The translations under genes and the position numbers were made by a program. A stretch of 64,000 nucleotides of DNA from Straminergon stramineum (Eukaryota; Streptophyta; Bryopsida; Hypnales; Calliergonaceae): the NCBI GenBank assembly GCA_963920665.1, contig OY987267.1, positions 13,764,001-13,828,000 of the forward strand. The letters run 5' to 3'. This document shows positions 35,901 through 50,000 of this stretch, one piece after another (the first letter of the stretch is position 1; each line of letters begins with the position of its first letter). The notes under the pieces were generated by a model. That model was not told the DNA's origin and searched no databases. It saw only the letters and a program-made list of their open reading frames with translations.

Positions 35901-36400
35901 ATACTGTTTTTGGATCTTTGACACTATCAAAATCCCATGAAACTTATTTGGAAGCATTATTGTCACTAAAAACTTCTATCTCATTTTTGGGGGATTGTGC
36001 TACAACTTTAGGTATTTGTAAGATTTCATCATAGTTGAATGCAATTATTGACTTCCCAAAGTCTAACCTATGCAATTTGGTAAATCTTGAAACTTTCTAT
36101 GTAACCTCTAAACTTGCCTTCAAGAGACTCTATGTACATAAATGCAAGCTCATTTTCTTTCTTTGCACTTTTAGTTAAAGATGTAAGTTAGTAGTTACCC
36201 TTACTTTTGGTAAGTTCTATGGCATCTTTTGATCAATGCAAAATATTTGCACTCTAATCACATTGTTGGGCTTCTAGAATGTTTTTTAGGTGTAGATGCC
36301 TTTGTTTGGCCTTTGGTTGCACATTTTATTCTTGTGGTTGAGGTTAGAATTTGGTTTAGACATAATTTATTCAAATCCTCGACGGCATGACTAGTAAATT
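32930..36400. other. Long AT-rich, gene-free interval
   Basis: Frames are heavily interrupted on both strands. An isolated TTAACCCCTAAAGGATT near 33604 looks like one end of a TTAA-family element, but I found no partner end. Confidence 0.45.
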
Positions 36401-36423
36401 TTTAAGACTTCATAATCTAAAAC

Positions 36424-37090
36424 CTACTTAGGGTGTACTAGTCTTAGAGGTGATCTACAATCACTTGGAACTATATTTCTATCATTTTTAGCCGATTGAT
36501 CACATGCATAAGGTTGTTCATTAATACAACTGCTAATTTGGTCAAGGCCTTCTATCTCTTCAGTGTTTTGGTCAATTTTAAAACTAAATTCTTTTGTAAG
36601 GTTTCTAGTAAGGTCTTCTAGGCCAATAGGCCCCAAGAACCATTTTGGTCTTTTAGTTTGAGAATCTCATTTTCTACATGAACAAGCTACTTTTGGAAGG
36701 TAAAAAAGAAAGAAATATGAGCCTAGGTGACAACCAAGGGGCATGCACTTCCATAATGGTTGGATTCTCTCTTAACACAACTATGTTTAGTTTTGGAGTC
36801 TAAAGTGTCAAAACTTCTTACAAAATTGAATGTTCATTAAGAAACTTGTTGAATATATTGTTAGTGAATTCTCCACCTCTATCTCATCACATAATCTTAA
36901 GCTAGTATCTTGTGTTTTGTAATGCGGTCTTATAGACCTCTAAAAACATGTCACAACTTCAAATTTATGAGTGATTGGAAAAACAAATATGAAGTTTGTA
37001 TAATCATCGTTCAATATGATATAGTGAAGGTTTGTCACTATGCACCTAGAAGTGGCAATCATTGCTATAGAAAAAACCTATACATGTATT
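36424..37090 (-). pseudogene. Ty1/copia retrotransposon integrase remnant
   Basis: On the minus strand near 36830-36885 the frame reads DRGGEFTNNIFNKFLNEH, the conserved integrase-core motif of copia polyproteins (D-x-GGEF). It is preceded in frame by LKIM and two stop codons where the family has Arg-Ser. Further upstream, frames with ITHKFEVVTCF resemble the same domain, with shifts and stops. The open stretch 36636-36424 lies where the integrase-reverse transcriptase linker would be. No intact reverse transcriptase or LTR pair was found, so it is an old, broken copy. Confidence 0.6.
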
Positions 37091-37198
37091 CAAGTTTGGG
37101 ATGACTCACAAACAATACCTACTAATCAAGTGTGATTATATCCTTTAGAAGATAGTGAACTATTGTGGAAGCTAGTGAGTTCCCACAAGTTCTTGGAT

Positions 37199-37445
37199 GA
37201 GGGTTGCTATTTTGTGAGCATAGGAGTGTGAGTCCATGAGCCTATAATACTACACCTATGTAATAGGTGTATATATTATAGAAACCGTCTATGATTATAG
37301 GATATATATGTTATAAATACCCATATTATAGATGTTTATAATACATTCACCTTCTATAGTTTGTGGTATCTATATTATAGATACCTATAATATAGGCTCA
37401 ATGTTCACAAGCTTGCATTCTTGGGCTCACATACTAGCACCATTG
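37199..37445. mobile_element. 247-bp MULE-type MITE
   Basis: Ends GAGGGTTGCTATTTTGTGAG and, inverted, CAATGGTGCTAGTATGTGAG match the ends of the 4-kb element at 6325-10387. Flanked by GTTCTTGGAT (37189-37198) and GTTCTTGGAC (37446-37455), a 10-bp duplication with one mismatch. The interior is an AT-rich set of small palindromes (TATTATAGATAC type). Confidence 0.7.
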
Positions 37446-37655
37446 GTTCTTGGACTATGGGAACTTGGCCACAACAACTCGCTAACATGGTCAAGCGACG
37501 GCTACGTCAGATAATAAAAAAAAAGAAATTTTAATATGATTTTTTTTTATAAAATATTTAAATGTTTTTTATTTTTAATATTTTTAAATTTTGGCTAGCC
37601 CTAGTTGGTTCCTAGCTTGGGGAACTAGCTTGAAATGGGCTTCCAAGGCAACTGA

Positions 37656-38458
37656 ATTCCATGTAATGATTTTGAAGACCTTCACATATCATTGGAAAAA
37701 AACTCTTAAATTGAAGCTTTTGGAATTTCAATCTCTCATGGTTTTTGGTAACAACTCACTCACCAATCAATCAAAAATGTTTAAGCTTTTGTTTCATAGC
37801 ATTCAAGACATGAGTATTGGTGATATTCCTCCCAATCCCAATTATCAAAACTACAACATAGGAACATTAATTGGAATGCTCCTCTATCCTTAGAATGGTT
37901 TCATTTATCAAAATCTTTCAGAGATATTAATGAATAATATAAAAATATGGGAATATTTAAACCCTCTCATTGTAGTCTACACATAGGGACCATGAATGGA
38001 GCAATATTGTTATATAATCAAAGGATAACACATCTTTCTTTATTTTTCCACACTTGGTACAACTTTTTATATCATCCTCTTTTTTGGTAGGTGGTTGCAT
38101 CAAAACAAGCTCATGTTTATTATCCTTGGTCTTTATGCATAAACTATAATGAGAGGGTTTAAATATTCCCATATTTTTATATTATTCATTAATATCTCTG
38201 AAAGATTTTGATAAATGAGACCATCCTAAGGATAGAGGAGCATTCCAATTAATGTTCCTATGTTGTAGTTTTGATAATTGGGATTGGGAGGAATATCACC
38301 AATACTCATGTCTTGAATGCTATGAAATAAAAGCTTGAACATTTTTGATTGATTGGTGAGTGAGTTGTTACCAAAAACCATGAGGGGTTGCAATTCCCAA
38401 AGCTTCAATTTAAGAGTTTTTTCCAATGATACGTGAAGGTCTTCAAAATGATGTAATT
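37656..38458. repeat. Large inverted repeat, ~315-bp arms, ~168-bp spacer
   Basis: Arm 37656-37975 and arm 38144-38458 are highly similar reverse complements. Both encode the same open peptide ending PPNPNYQNYNIGTLIGMLLY, so ORFs appear on + in one arm and on - in the other. The similarity suggests a recent inverted duplication. The source of the peptide is not recognised. Confidence 0.75.
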
Positions 38459-38459
38459 G

Positions 38460-40000
38460 CACTTGATTAGTAAGTATTGTTTGTGAGTCATTCCAAACTT
38501 GGTCACCTTCTTGATTATTGAAATCATATTAGCGGAGGCTTGTTGGTTTAAAGAGGGGTCTCCCTTATTTTCTATGATGAAATCTAGATGGAAAATAGGT
38601 GATGGAGCTTGTACTTGCTTTTGAAGATCATCTTAATGGTTCAACGGGTTAGTATAATATTTTTTCTTGAACATTGATTACAAAAACAAGGTTCCGAAGG
38701 TTCACTTATAGCATTTTGTTGCTTCTACTCCCCATTGGCATCATAATCAACATGCCTCTCCCTAGTCTTTAGATGTACTAATCAAAATATCAAATCCCAC
38801 TTTCATTGTTTTTGCAAGCACTATTACTAGAACAAGGAAAAAATAATTGTATCCTACAACATGAGTAATCAATTTTAGACCTCTATTGATCAAAACATAA
38901 TAATGAGATGATGAAATGCAAAAAGTTGATAATATAATGTTTAGGAAAAAAATGATTTTGTCATGTAGCATATATATATCTTGGATTTTTTGATGTTGTA
39001 GCCATGACAAGTAATGTAGTGTATGTATCACCACTAAGAGATCAATTGCAAAATAAATATAAAAATTTTGTATATATTTTGAATCATAGATGAAAATATC
39101 CTTGCAAAATAATAATGGAGCAAGTTTGTTATTATCTTTATATATTTCATGTTAGCCTTTTACTTTTAGCCTTTTATTTTAGTCTTTTATTTTTAGTCTT
39201 CTATCCTAAATTATTATTTTTCGGAATAAAATATTTTTAAACATCTATACTTTAAATGAGTTTGTTTGTTTGTTATGTTGAGATCTCTGGAACCATGCGT
39301 TCCCTTAGTACCATTGGAAAGCTCTCTGCAAAGAAGGGTGCATAGGCTTTGTTTGATGCATTTGGACCTATGATGTGAAAGTTATTGAATTTCAAACTCT
39401 TAATTAATTAAAAAATTACTTTTACTTTTATTTTTCTTGTAGCAAAGGACAAGGCACACTAGTATTCATGGTAATATAAACCTTTTTATAATATTCATGT
39501 ATTTCTAATAAATTTTTACTGAAAATCTCCTTAAAAGTCATTACTTATAATCTTATGTCTAGGACTATACTTAAAAGCTCACTTCAAATACCCCTTTCTC
39601 TTGTAGTGTATGTGGCTTAAAATGCAAATCAAGAGAGGTTGGTGCATCTAAATTTCTCTTGAAAAACATTGTTTAGGCAATAGATGGATCACGAATATTA
39701 TCCAAATGCCATGTCAAGTTGAAGCAAACATATACACCAATGCTACATTCAACATTTATGACTCTAAAAAACAAGCATGCCATAGATTTCCACTCACATT
39801 GAAGAAAATGATGTATCACAGATCCAATATTCATTATATTTATAAAAACATTTAAAAAGTAAAATGCTTAAAATAGTTTCATTAGACAAATATCTAAAAT
39901 TATTTGTGAAAATAGGTACAATTAATTTAAAGACATCATTTTAAAAAAATTGAACAAAACAACATAAAAAATAGAGAAGTTACATATTATAACATATCTT
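38460..40000. other. Gene-free AT-rich spacer
   Basis: No gene. GTACCATTGGAAAGCTC near 39311 recalls the arm of the hAT subterminal hairpin (ACCATTGGAAAGG) but has no partner arm. Confidence 0.4.
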
Positions 40001-40006
40001 GGTTAA

Positions 40007-40978
40007 CCCCTCATTACTAGAGGGGATGAAAAGTGTCCTCACATTGTTTGGCAATCAAATTCAAAGTGTTACTGTCTTTTGGATCCAATGTCCAAATTCA
40101 ATAAAAGCTTGTTGAAAAAGTTGCGCATATTAGTCTATTTTCATTTGTAAAATTTTCAAATCAATCCAAGGTGTACTAAGTTTTTGAGAGCCCTTCGAAG
40201 TTCACATGACGGTTTAGTTTGAGTTCACCACATTGCATTCTAATGGCTTCAACTTGGGGGGCTTGTAACTTTTTCATAAAATATTTTTTTTCAATAAAAT
40301 TTGTTGAATTTTTTTCCTCTTGAGGTCTAGTTATTTTGGTGTAGTTTTCATATCAATCCAAGTTGTTTTGAATGTTTGGGAGCAATTCAAAGTTCAAAAT
40401 CTAGACATTTTTGCATTACAATGAACTTCTGCAGCTTATAACTTCTTTGTATGTGGTCCATTTTCAATCATTTTTGTTGGAAAAGCTTTATATACTAGTC
40501 AAGTTTGTGTGGTTAAAATTTCATATCAATCCAAGAGGCAATGAATTACTGAGAATCATTTTAGTAGAGGGAGGTTCAGCCATAGATGTGATTTTTTGCT
40601 ACTTTTTTCACTGTTTTTTGACATTTCAAAACAATTTTGAAGACACAATAAGTCAATTGAATGAGATTTTTTTCACCAAAGTGTTTGTCTTTTGGTCTTG
40701 AATCACTTTGAAGATTAGATTTTTTTTCATTTGAGTAGGTTTAGAAATCAAATTTCACCTCCAAATGTGTTTTTAAGAAAATTTCAGCATCTTTTTTCAA
40801 CACTAAAACATTATAATCATTCAATCTATATGGTCAAATGACCCCAAATTTGTTTCACACAACATGCACACTACAATATTGTACAATGGAGATTTTCATA
40901 CTTCACTGAAATTTAGACTTATAGCACTTGAAAAGCAAGGATGCTTTTACACTTGTTTGGACTTTAGGCAATGAGGGG
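40007..40978 (+). mobile_element. 972-bp TTAA-flanked MITE-like element, copy B (both TTAA intact)
   Basis: Intact TTAA on both sides (40003-40006, 40979-40982). TIRs are CCCCTCATTACTAGAGGGG and, inverted, CCCCTCATTGCC. Colinear with copy A along its length, for example GTGATTTTTTGCTACTTTTT and GTATAGTGAGTTTTTGAGAG-type blocks. No coding capacity; the 96-codon frame inside is not conserved as an ORF in the other copies. Confidence 0.75.
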
Positions 40979-40999
40979 TTAACTACCCCTTTTCATATA

Positions 41000-43850
41000 G
41001 GATCAATGAACTCACTCTAATTAATATAAAATTATAACTAAGATGTTCATGTTTTACATCATTTTGATATTTAAATATCAGATAGTGAAATTGGATTCTA
41101 GTAACTTAGGTGTTGAACACCTTGGTGCATGTGTATCCAACTATTAACCTAATCCTAATTTTTAACAATGAATCACTTGCATTAAAGCTACCAAATCCCA
41201 CCACCATATTGTGAGTTTAGCCATTTGATAGTGTGTTTAATTGCACAATAGAAAAACAAAATGGTCTATCCATTTTGAAAATGAGTGAAAACCAACCACT
41301 CTTGCTTAGAATTAAAAATATGCATCCTTCAACCTATTCCTTTCCATTTTGGAAATCCCAATGATCAATGAGGTAGTTCTAACATTCTATAAACCAATGA
41401 CGAATTCACATGAAATTAAATATTGTATTACTAGAATTAGGGACAAACATTGTATGTGTGGATTCAAAAGCAAATAAATTTGAAAAATAAAAGAATCCAC
41501 ATACAATCTACTTAAAAATAGAATAGAAAACAAACCTAAGGCCAAGTGAGGGCATTCCTAATCCCATTTGACATTGCCAATAATTTAAGAGGCTTGAGAG
41601 TCACATACAACAATATATGAATTGTCCAGTGTACCTCTCACTAGAAGTATTTTAGATCCAACTTCAACCCTACTTCTTGTCTTTTTTTGGTGCCAACAAA
41701 CGGTCCTTTGCTCCTCAAAAAACATTGTACACTTGAATGACCAACTTACTCAAAAACTTCCCTTTCAGAACCACCACGGACCATAAAGATATTCCTAAAA
41801 AAAGAAAAATTGAACTCACAACCATACATCTCCTAAATGGCTACGTTTCAAACTGCAAGAAGCTCAATTTATGGCAATCAAAACATGCAAATCACATGTG
41901 TTTCAAGAAAAAAAACCACAAAAAAAATGTGCAAATCATATCACTCAATCAACTATGGTAGAACCGCCCATAACCAACCACTTAAGGAATCTATGCATGG
42001 TCCAGAGTTGTAGAAGGCAATTTTAATTTACAACCTTGTGGACAGATAGAAATCATGGGCATTGCCAAAGTTTCGTAATTTTATTCCTTAAATTCAAATT
42101 GTTATGAATTTTAGAAGCCAAAAATTGGCCTGCTCCCATCCACAATATATAGATTCTTCCATCACTGCTCATCTAGAGACTAATTGGGCTCTCAAATCGA
42201 AGCATATCTGTCGTTACAGTAATGGCTACAAGATGGTTGGAAACTGAAAATTTAATGATTATCTGTCAGTCATCTCTCTATTGAATTTCCCATTGCCTAT
42301 GTATTGACCATGGGTTATGGCTGGTAATGGGTGGTTCTACCATATTATCTCCAAATTTTCAGTCCCTGAAACTAAAATGAAAAATCATGGTGAGTCTGGA
42401 TGATTTATGCAAATTACCTTCCACGGTTTGCATCTATTACCAAACTGAAAGAGCTTGAACCCACCAAATTAGAAACAAGAAAAAAAGAAAAAGAAAAAAA
42501 TGGGGGCGCCATCAAAGTAAGGAATGAAATGCTTGCAGTGAAGGAGTTGCGAGTAAGCTTAAGTTATTAGTAGCAATGTACAGTCAAATATTTGTGCAGA
42601 ATTCGAAGAATCTTGAGTTTGCCTTGATTTATATGTGGGTTGGGTTGAATATTCTTTCAGGTTTATGGAAGTTAGCTGGTAGAATCAATTAGGGAAAACC
42701 CGGTTGCAATTTGAATTGTCATCTGCGAAAAACCCCAGTGAAAAATCTACGAACTTTCTATTGATGGTAAAAAAAATAGAGAAAATAAATGGATGTGGTA
42801 CTTGAAAAAACAGTTCAATATGGGAATGAAAGGAAAAGAGCTACTATAGTAAAAAATATCTTGAACATATATTATGAAGGAAATAAAGCATACTATCTGC
42901 CTCAAGTACTCAAAAAGGTCTCATTGTTATTACAACACCCACACTTAGTTGCAGTGGTTCTTGGAGGGGACTTGACGTGCAATTCCCTGCCCTCCCCCCG
43001 CCCTTCTCTCATTTGAAAAATCCATAGCCGTTGATTTCGATTAAAAAAATCCTCCCCCTTCTACAATTAAAAAAATAAACAATTGTCATTGATCACCGTT
43101 GTGAGAGATGATCTTGGCCATTGAGAAGATTAGGGTATAGAATGCAAGGGAAACACTTGTGCTATTTTCAATCACATGTCGCCTTCTGATTAGTTTTTGG
43201 GCCATAATTTTTGTGTTTTGACTCTAAATGACTCCAAATTCATAAACAAGGTACTTATGACTATTGTACACCTTGTCTAAATTTTTTGAATTTTGTTTAA
43301 TATTTAATTATAACCCCCAATATTATGTCACACTTGCCAATTTTCTTTCTTTTTTAACAAAGTAGTATCCAAAGAAACCAATTGGGAGCTGAAATTTGGA
43401 AGAGATGGTCTTGTTGTATACATTTAGCTATGATTCAAAGTTTTTTTAAAAATAGATAATTATATGTTGTGTAGAAGTCCTCAAAGAGAGCCTCTTTCTA
43501 CTTGCATTTCTAAATATGTAAAAAATCATTTTGATGGTTTTTTTGGAGAATGACTATCTCCATAGAATTTCTACAAATGGCCAATTTTATTTATTTAATT
43601 TTTTTCCTATTTTTTATTCATTAAAACATTGAAGCATCTATTTTCTTGAGATTTGGCACTTTTCTAGTTCTCCTATTTAGAGAATTTTTGAATGAATTTC
43701 CTTTGGTGGTTACCTCCATCTTAAAGGTGCATATATGGACCATATTTTTTCATTTAAAAAAAAATTTGGTTTCCTAATGTTAAAGTACTCCCAAAAAAAT
43801 TATTAGTGTTGTTGCTAAACACAACAAATAGTGCAAGTGTTTCATGCAAT
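41000..43850. other. Gene-free spacer
   Basis: Includes a purine-rich tract near 42478-42500 and short ORFs (for example 42789-43016) with no recognisable family. No transposon ends identified. Confidence 0.4.
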
Positions 43851-43856
43851 CACCCA

Positions 43857-44280
43857 CAACCGCTCATAATTAAATCAAAAGCAGGAATTATGTTTAAAGT
43901 AGAATTTCAAACCTCATTTCGGCATAGTAGAATAACTTTTTTCAAAAACTTTGAACTGAAAGAATTTGGGTAATCAAGATGAATTTCATCTTCAAAAATC
44001 CATTTAAGGTTTGGACCCTCCAATCAAAAGTTATGAACAAATTTCAGAGGGGTTGGAAAGGACATTTTCTTTGACATTTTCAAACACTCTCTATGAAATT
44101 TGTTCATAACTTTTGATTGGAGGCTCTAAACCTCAAATGTAGTTTTGGAGGTGAAATTCATCTTGATTACCCAACATTTTTTAGTTCAAAGTTTTTTGAA
44201 AAGAATTATCCTACTATGCTGAAATGAGGTGTAAAATTTTACTTTGAGCACAATTCCTATGTTTTGACAATGAGTGGTCA
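43857..44280. mobile_element. Near-perfect fold-back element, 424 bp
   Basis: Almost the whole element is one hairpin. The outer arms are CAACCGCTCATAATTAAATC... against ...TTGACAATGAGTGGTC. The innermost 27 bp of the arms are a perfect inverted repeat (CCAATCAAAAGTTATGAACA... and its complement) around a loop of about 45 bases. An older copy is at 25911-26276. Confidence 0.75.
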
Positions 44281-44284
44281 AGCT

Positions 44285-45830
44285 CTCATCTTCAAATTAG
44301 TATCCCATATCTTTTGAGGGTTCATGATGAACAATTAATTTCATTATATAAAAAATATCTTCACCATTCTATCACACCAATTGTTAATGAAGTAAGTCTC
44401 TCATACGGCCATTGAATTTTTTTATGGTAAATGTAAATGAGCTATTTTGAACATTTGGTTTTCTTTGACAAATGGGTTATTTAATTTAATTTTTTTTTAA
44501 TTTTTAAATTTCTTTATATCATTATTTTTTTCCAGATTTTCCAAAAAAAAATTCCGTCGATTTTGACTTGTAGCTATAGTGTACTTGTTTATTGGTTTTA
44601 AAGTAAACAATTTGGATCTACTTGTATACTAGATTTATTGTTTAGAACATGCCAAAATAAAATCCAACTATATTTTGTGGAATTCACAAAAGTTGACAAT
44701 ACATATTTTAAACATTTGATAGGCTTCCTATTCTACTATTAATAGCTTCATTTGTCATTGTTTGATGGCCCCACCCAAGGGTTGAGTTCTTCTCAAATGT
44801 ACTGATAAAATGAAAAATAATAAAACACATGTGGTTGTGACTATAGCAGTTCCTTGTAGACGACCAAAAGCACCTGCTACACAACTACCTAGTGAAGGTA
44901 AAGTTGCATTTTTGAATTGTAAAATCATCTTTAACCCTTAAAAGACATTTTAAATTTCTGCTTGGTTAACTTTATTAGTTTTCTATATTAAAATACTCCT
45001 TTCAAAACTTTAATTATTTTCTTATCTAGTTATGTGTATCCAAAATTTAACTTCATTTTTTCTTAATCAAAAAATATCAAAATGATTATTATTTGAAATT
45101 TTCAGTTAATTTATTTGTAAAAATCATAGTAATTGAAAATTGATTAAAATAGTATGAAATTTTTAGAAAAATTGGAGTTGATAGTAAAAAAGTTGGTATA
45201 TTCTATGAGCTCACACTAAGAGAAATTCAATAGAAAAGTCCTATATCATAAGCTTTCAAAATGCTACCTTCAAAGTGTCATCAAAATTATAATTTAAATA
45301 ATTTTGTTGAAAGGAAGAGGAAAAAATAAAAAAGAGATTATTGGAACTCCAATTTTTTAGTCAAGCTCCAAGACATTTAAAATCAAGAACTATGTGAAAT
45401 TCAAGTATGACCCTCAAACTATGCCCCGTGGGTAGATTTGTCCCAATCACATCTTCCGTGTAGATGTAGATATACTTTATGATAATCAAAGTACTGTTTT
45501 TGTTTTCTTTCTAGAATTAAGCACTTTGTGTTTAGGGCAACATAACTTTTGCTTTTGAGCACCAATAGTATACAAATTATATTCCTAGGAAAACTAGAAT
45601 AAGCTAGAATTTAGCGCAAAGTTGGATGGTCAAATATTTGGCAAAAACTCAATGAACTTTCCATGCCAATAAACTATGACCTCCCATTCTTTTCTATACA
45701 AATGAAAATAAATTTGATTGCAAAAAAAGAAATTGTAGAACATCCATCACCAACATGGTACCAAAACCTTGCCTTCAAATGTTAAAAAGTTCTCAATTAC
45801 CATGGGTGCACAATATTTCCTCAAGAGTAA
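44285..45830. other. Gene-free AT-rich spacer
   Basis: No coding, RNA or element boundaries that I could support. Confidence 0.45.
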
Positions 45831-45835
45831 TTTAA

Positions 45836-46696
45836 CCCCTTATTGCCTAAGGTCTAAATATGTTAAAAAATATCATTGCTTATGAAGTGTTATAGATATA
45901 AATGTCATCGAGTTATAGAGATCTCAACCATATAATCTTGTAGTGTACATGTTGTAGATGATGTGCATTAAATTTGGAATCATTTGACCACATAGATTGC
46001 AAAATGTTTTAGTGTTGAAAAAAAATGCTAAGATTTTCCTAGACACATTTGGAGGTGAAATTCAATTTCTAAATCTACTCAAATGAAAAAAATTTGAACT
46101 ATAAAGGGATTCAAAATCAGCATACAGACACATAGATGAAAAAATATCATTCAGTTGACTCATTGTATCTGCAAAATGGCTTTGAAATGTCAAAAAACAA
46201 CAAGAAAAGTTGCAAAAAACACATCAAAAACTGAACCTCCTACTAAATTGCTTCTCAAGCACTCATAACTTCTTAGATTGATACAAAATTTTATACACAC
46301 AAACTAAACTAGTATGCACAACTTTTCCAAAAAAGTTATTGGAGACGAATACTGTATGAAGAGGAAACAATAAGAATAAAATTCTACCACAATAACTACA
46401 CTTCAAAGGGAACATAAAGCCAACAATTTTTTTTAAAAAGAACAAGGGATGAAGGAGATACAAGCCCTAAAGGTGCAGCCATCAAATGCAATTTGGTGAA
46501 CTCAAATTGAACCGTTGAACTTCAATTGGCTTCCAAAAACTCAGTACATCTTGGATTGATCTGAAAATTTTAACAAACTATAAGAAAGAGCACACAAGTT
46601 TTATTGAATTCGGGCATCCGATGCAAAAGTTACAGCACGTTGAATCGGACTTGAAACTATGTGAGGACACTTTTGGTCCCCTTCGCCGATGAGGGG
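45836..46696 (-). mobile_element. 861-bp TTAA-flanked MITE-like element, copy C (inverted)
   Basis: TTAA intact at 45832-45835 and 46697-46700. The end GAGGACACTTTTGGTCCCC...CGATGAGGGG is the reverse complement of the left end of copies A and B (GGGGACGAAAAGTGTCCTC). About 110 bp shorter than them because of internal deletion. Confidence 0.7.
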
Positions 46697-46700
46697 TTAA

Positions 46701-47028
46701 AGAATGAACTATTAGTGTCACAAATCCTAGATCCTATATAGCATAATTGAGGAAACACTGCAAAAAATCACCAAAGCCACACCTTGATGTACTGATTGTA
46801 CCAGTTCTGTATTTTCTAACAATAAAATTTACAGCCTAGGGATCTCCCCCCAATTTGGGAATAAATGAACCAGATATGGTACAGATGTCGTCAGCTCCTG
46901 ACGAGATTCAAAATCAAAACGAGACTACCGGTATCACAGGAATTCAGGATGACTTCGCATGAACTCGCCTTCCAAAAGGTGCATTCCAAAGATATTTCAA
47001 CACAGCCAGAAACAGACGGACATGCACG
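46701..47028 (-). other. 3' flank of the PXA/PX gene
   Basis: Downstream of the stop at 47029-47031, presumably 3' UTR, with no unambiguous AATAAA on the minus strand. A TTAA element ends directly at its edge. Confidence 0.4.
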
Positions 47029-50000
47029 TTACATAACACTGCTACGGACATCAAGAACCAAATCGTGAAGCTCTGGAAAAGTAGCAAGCAAAAGGATTTC
47101 CAGGAGACTGTAAGCCAGCTGCTTCATGCACACAGTAGCCTGCAAGAGCCCCAACAAACAATAAGTCGAAAAAGAAACGCAACAACGCCCATCTTATGTC
47201 GATATATGTTGCCAAGTGAATGAGAATATCCAAATGACCGATAAACAGACTGAAACATCCAAATTCCATGCAAGAATTAAACATCCGGAATTAAGCATGT
47301 ATCACAATTCATTCTTCAAATTTATGAGTCCAAGTTAACAACAGCTCACCTGCGAGAAGTAATAGATGTCTTTCGCACATCTTGTATATTGCCGTTTGCC
47401 GATAAGATTGACTAATGTAGCGGGTGCTTTGTCTGCAACACGAAACGCAGTATTAGAAACTTCACTAGCCCTGAGGGTCACATACTAGGTTATTAAAGTA
47501 CAGATTGTACTCTTGTATTCGAAAACTTTAGAAAAGTACTCATGTTGTACTTGCTCCATATTCTCAAATATTTTCCATAAGATCACGTTCCTAGAGTTTA
47601 AAGAACCTAGGAAACGATCAGAATTGTTCGGAGGACATTTAAATCATTAAAAAGGGGTCAGTCGCCGAATACAAAATATCCTCTTACATGATATTCTTGG
47701 TCATATGTGAAGGCAAAACCGAACACTAAAGGAAGATCTGGACTTCATGGATAAATTAAAATGCATACCAAATATGATCTCCCGCACCACTCCAGCTTGT
47801 CGTGCAGCCTCACGGCTCCGTTCGAATGAGTTGATCGCTGGACGCTTCAGGTTCTCTTGAATCTCATCAGAAAATTCCATTCCTATATCCTTCACGGCTG
47901 TTGAGCTAGTTGGAGATAAATTTCTAGGGTGTTTCGTGACAAATATACCATCTGGCCAGAGCACCTACAAAGAACCAAGGATCTCTCATCAAAACTCGCC
48001 ACAAATGTGTTAGAACTGCTCCACTCGTACAAACTGAAATTCATCTTGTTCTAAGTGAATCTGGCGATCTGATGCTCACCCCCTTCAACCAATATATTCC
48101 TGATGCTACCATCTCTTCTTTTCGGAGCCATTGAATTCTCGCAATTAGCCAGTCGTCCAAGGCATCACCCATACCAAGCTGAAGAATCTGCTTGGCTATC
48201 CATAGAACTTGGCGTCTGCAAAACAACGAGACCCAATTTTTTTCAAGCATTTGGGAAAAACCTTCAAAGAGTTGGTGATACTAAAGACAAAAGCTCATAA
48301 ACCTACGTCTAGTTGAGCACGAAACTAACATAAAATGACGGACATGATGGGGAGTTCCAGTTTATATTAATTAATCACAAAGTAGCAAACTGACTTGAAC
48401 ACTGCCAGGAAGCATGCATTCTCATCAACAGACCTGATCCAGCCACGACCTTGAAGTTGAAAAACTTGATCAACCAAATTTAGAAGAGGGACGGTAACTT
48501 TTGGCGGAGACCACTGCGAGGAGCCAAGTTACGTAATTAGCGATGACCTCATCTCATCAGAAGATGCAAAAAACCTAACTGAAGTGTCACATAAAAGAGC
48601 CCGAATATGCATGGAGGAAACAACAAAATGGAAAACACAAGGTTTCACGAACATTCAGACAACATTATAAAGAGAAATTTCTTCATGATTCATGGCAAGT
48701 CCATCCTCTGGTCATAAAGACTATATGGAGGCCTCCCCATGATACATAGAAAGGCCTCCATAAAAATGATTCTGACCACAGGAAGTCCTCTCCATGAATC
48801 ATGGAAAAGACACTTTTATGATGTTTGAAAGTCTCAAATAAATCTAATTTTACTGAAAGCCTTGCTAAAACAATTCTGTGATGAATCCAATTAGTAATTG
48901 TAATTGCATACCTCCTGAGGAATCACCAATTCATCTTCAATCAAATCAGAAGCAAAAGAATCCACTGGTGAGTTCCCATCTGACAGAGCTCTATCAAACC
49001 GCCTTTCGGACCATCGATAATCATGTGCTGCAGCCTTTAAAGCATTGGTCTCCAGAGAATCTCCAGCAATTTCTCCATCTGAGTGCCATTCCACTGATCC
49101 CACTCGTTCCACACTATTCAACTGATCCTCTCCATATGCCCTAAAATTACCTTCGTATTCGTCTTCCAACACCGAGTTGCCCAGCAGCTTTTCACCAAAG
49201 TCTCTGTCAGGAATAACGAGGGTTGTCAATGGTCCAGTGAGTGGAGAAGTTGAACTTCTAGATGTCAGGTTTGTGTTAGGCTGAGCACTGCTCAAGGCAG
49301 CAGGTTGACCAATATCGCCACTGCCTGTCGGAAACCTTTGCCGAATCCCACTTGTTGCTAGATTCAGAGCTCCCGATATATTATCCGAAACACCTCGAAT
49401 CTGGCGAAACATGTCGTCCATTGCATCATCTACATTCACTGATACATATCGGATTTATGAGTAGGCGACTCACCGTAAGTAATGTAAGCAAGCAGAAAAA
49501 GATCTTGTTGAAATTGATAACTAGGACTTTCATTTTGACTTCTCTTATAGAGGAATCCCTCAAGGATTCATAGGTGACCAGGACGGTGAGACAAAGTACC
49601 TGCTAACGTCTTCATCATGGATGGTGAAATGCCAAACGAATAATGCTGGAAGCAATAATACCAATATTCAGAAAAAAATTGAAAACATTCTTGAAATCTC
49701 CAAACCAAACAAGGTCATCATTTGGTTTAGTGTCTGCTGACCAAAAAGTAAACTTCGCCTACAGGGATCACATTCCTCATTTGAGAAACAAAGCAACTTA
49801 CCCGACAAAACGTCGTAGAGTAAACTTGCCATTTATAGCACACATCCAAAAACCACACAACAACTGTTGCCATTTACCATACACTAACCGCACGATGCAA
49901 CTACCAATTCAATTGCCATGGGAACAAAATTTTAGATCCATCGCCTTTAGATTGCAATAAAATTCGTAAGAAGAAGTCTTTTTGCATTCTATTTTTTGAA

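Noticed and set aside
40411..40701. 96-codon ORF inside TTAA element copy B
   Set aside because: Not kept open in copies A and C, so not a conserved transposon protein.
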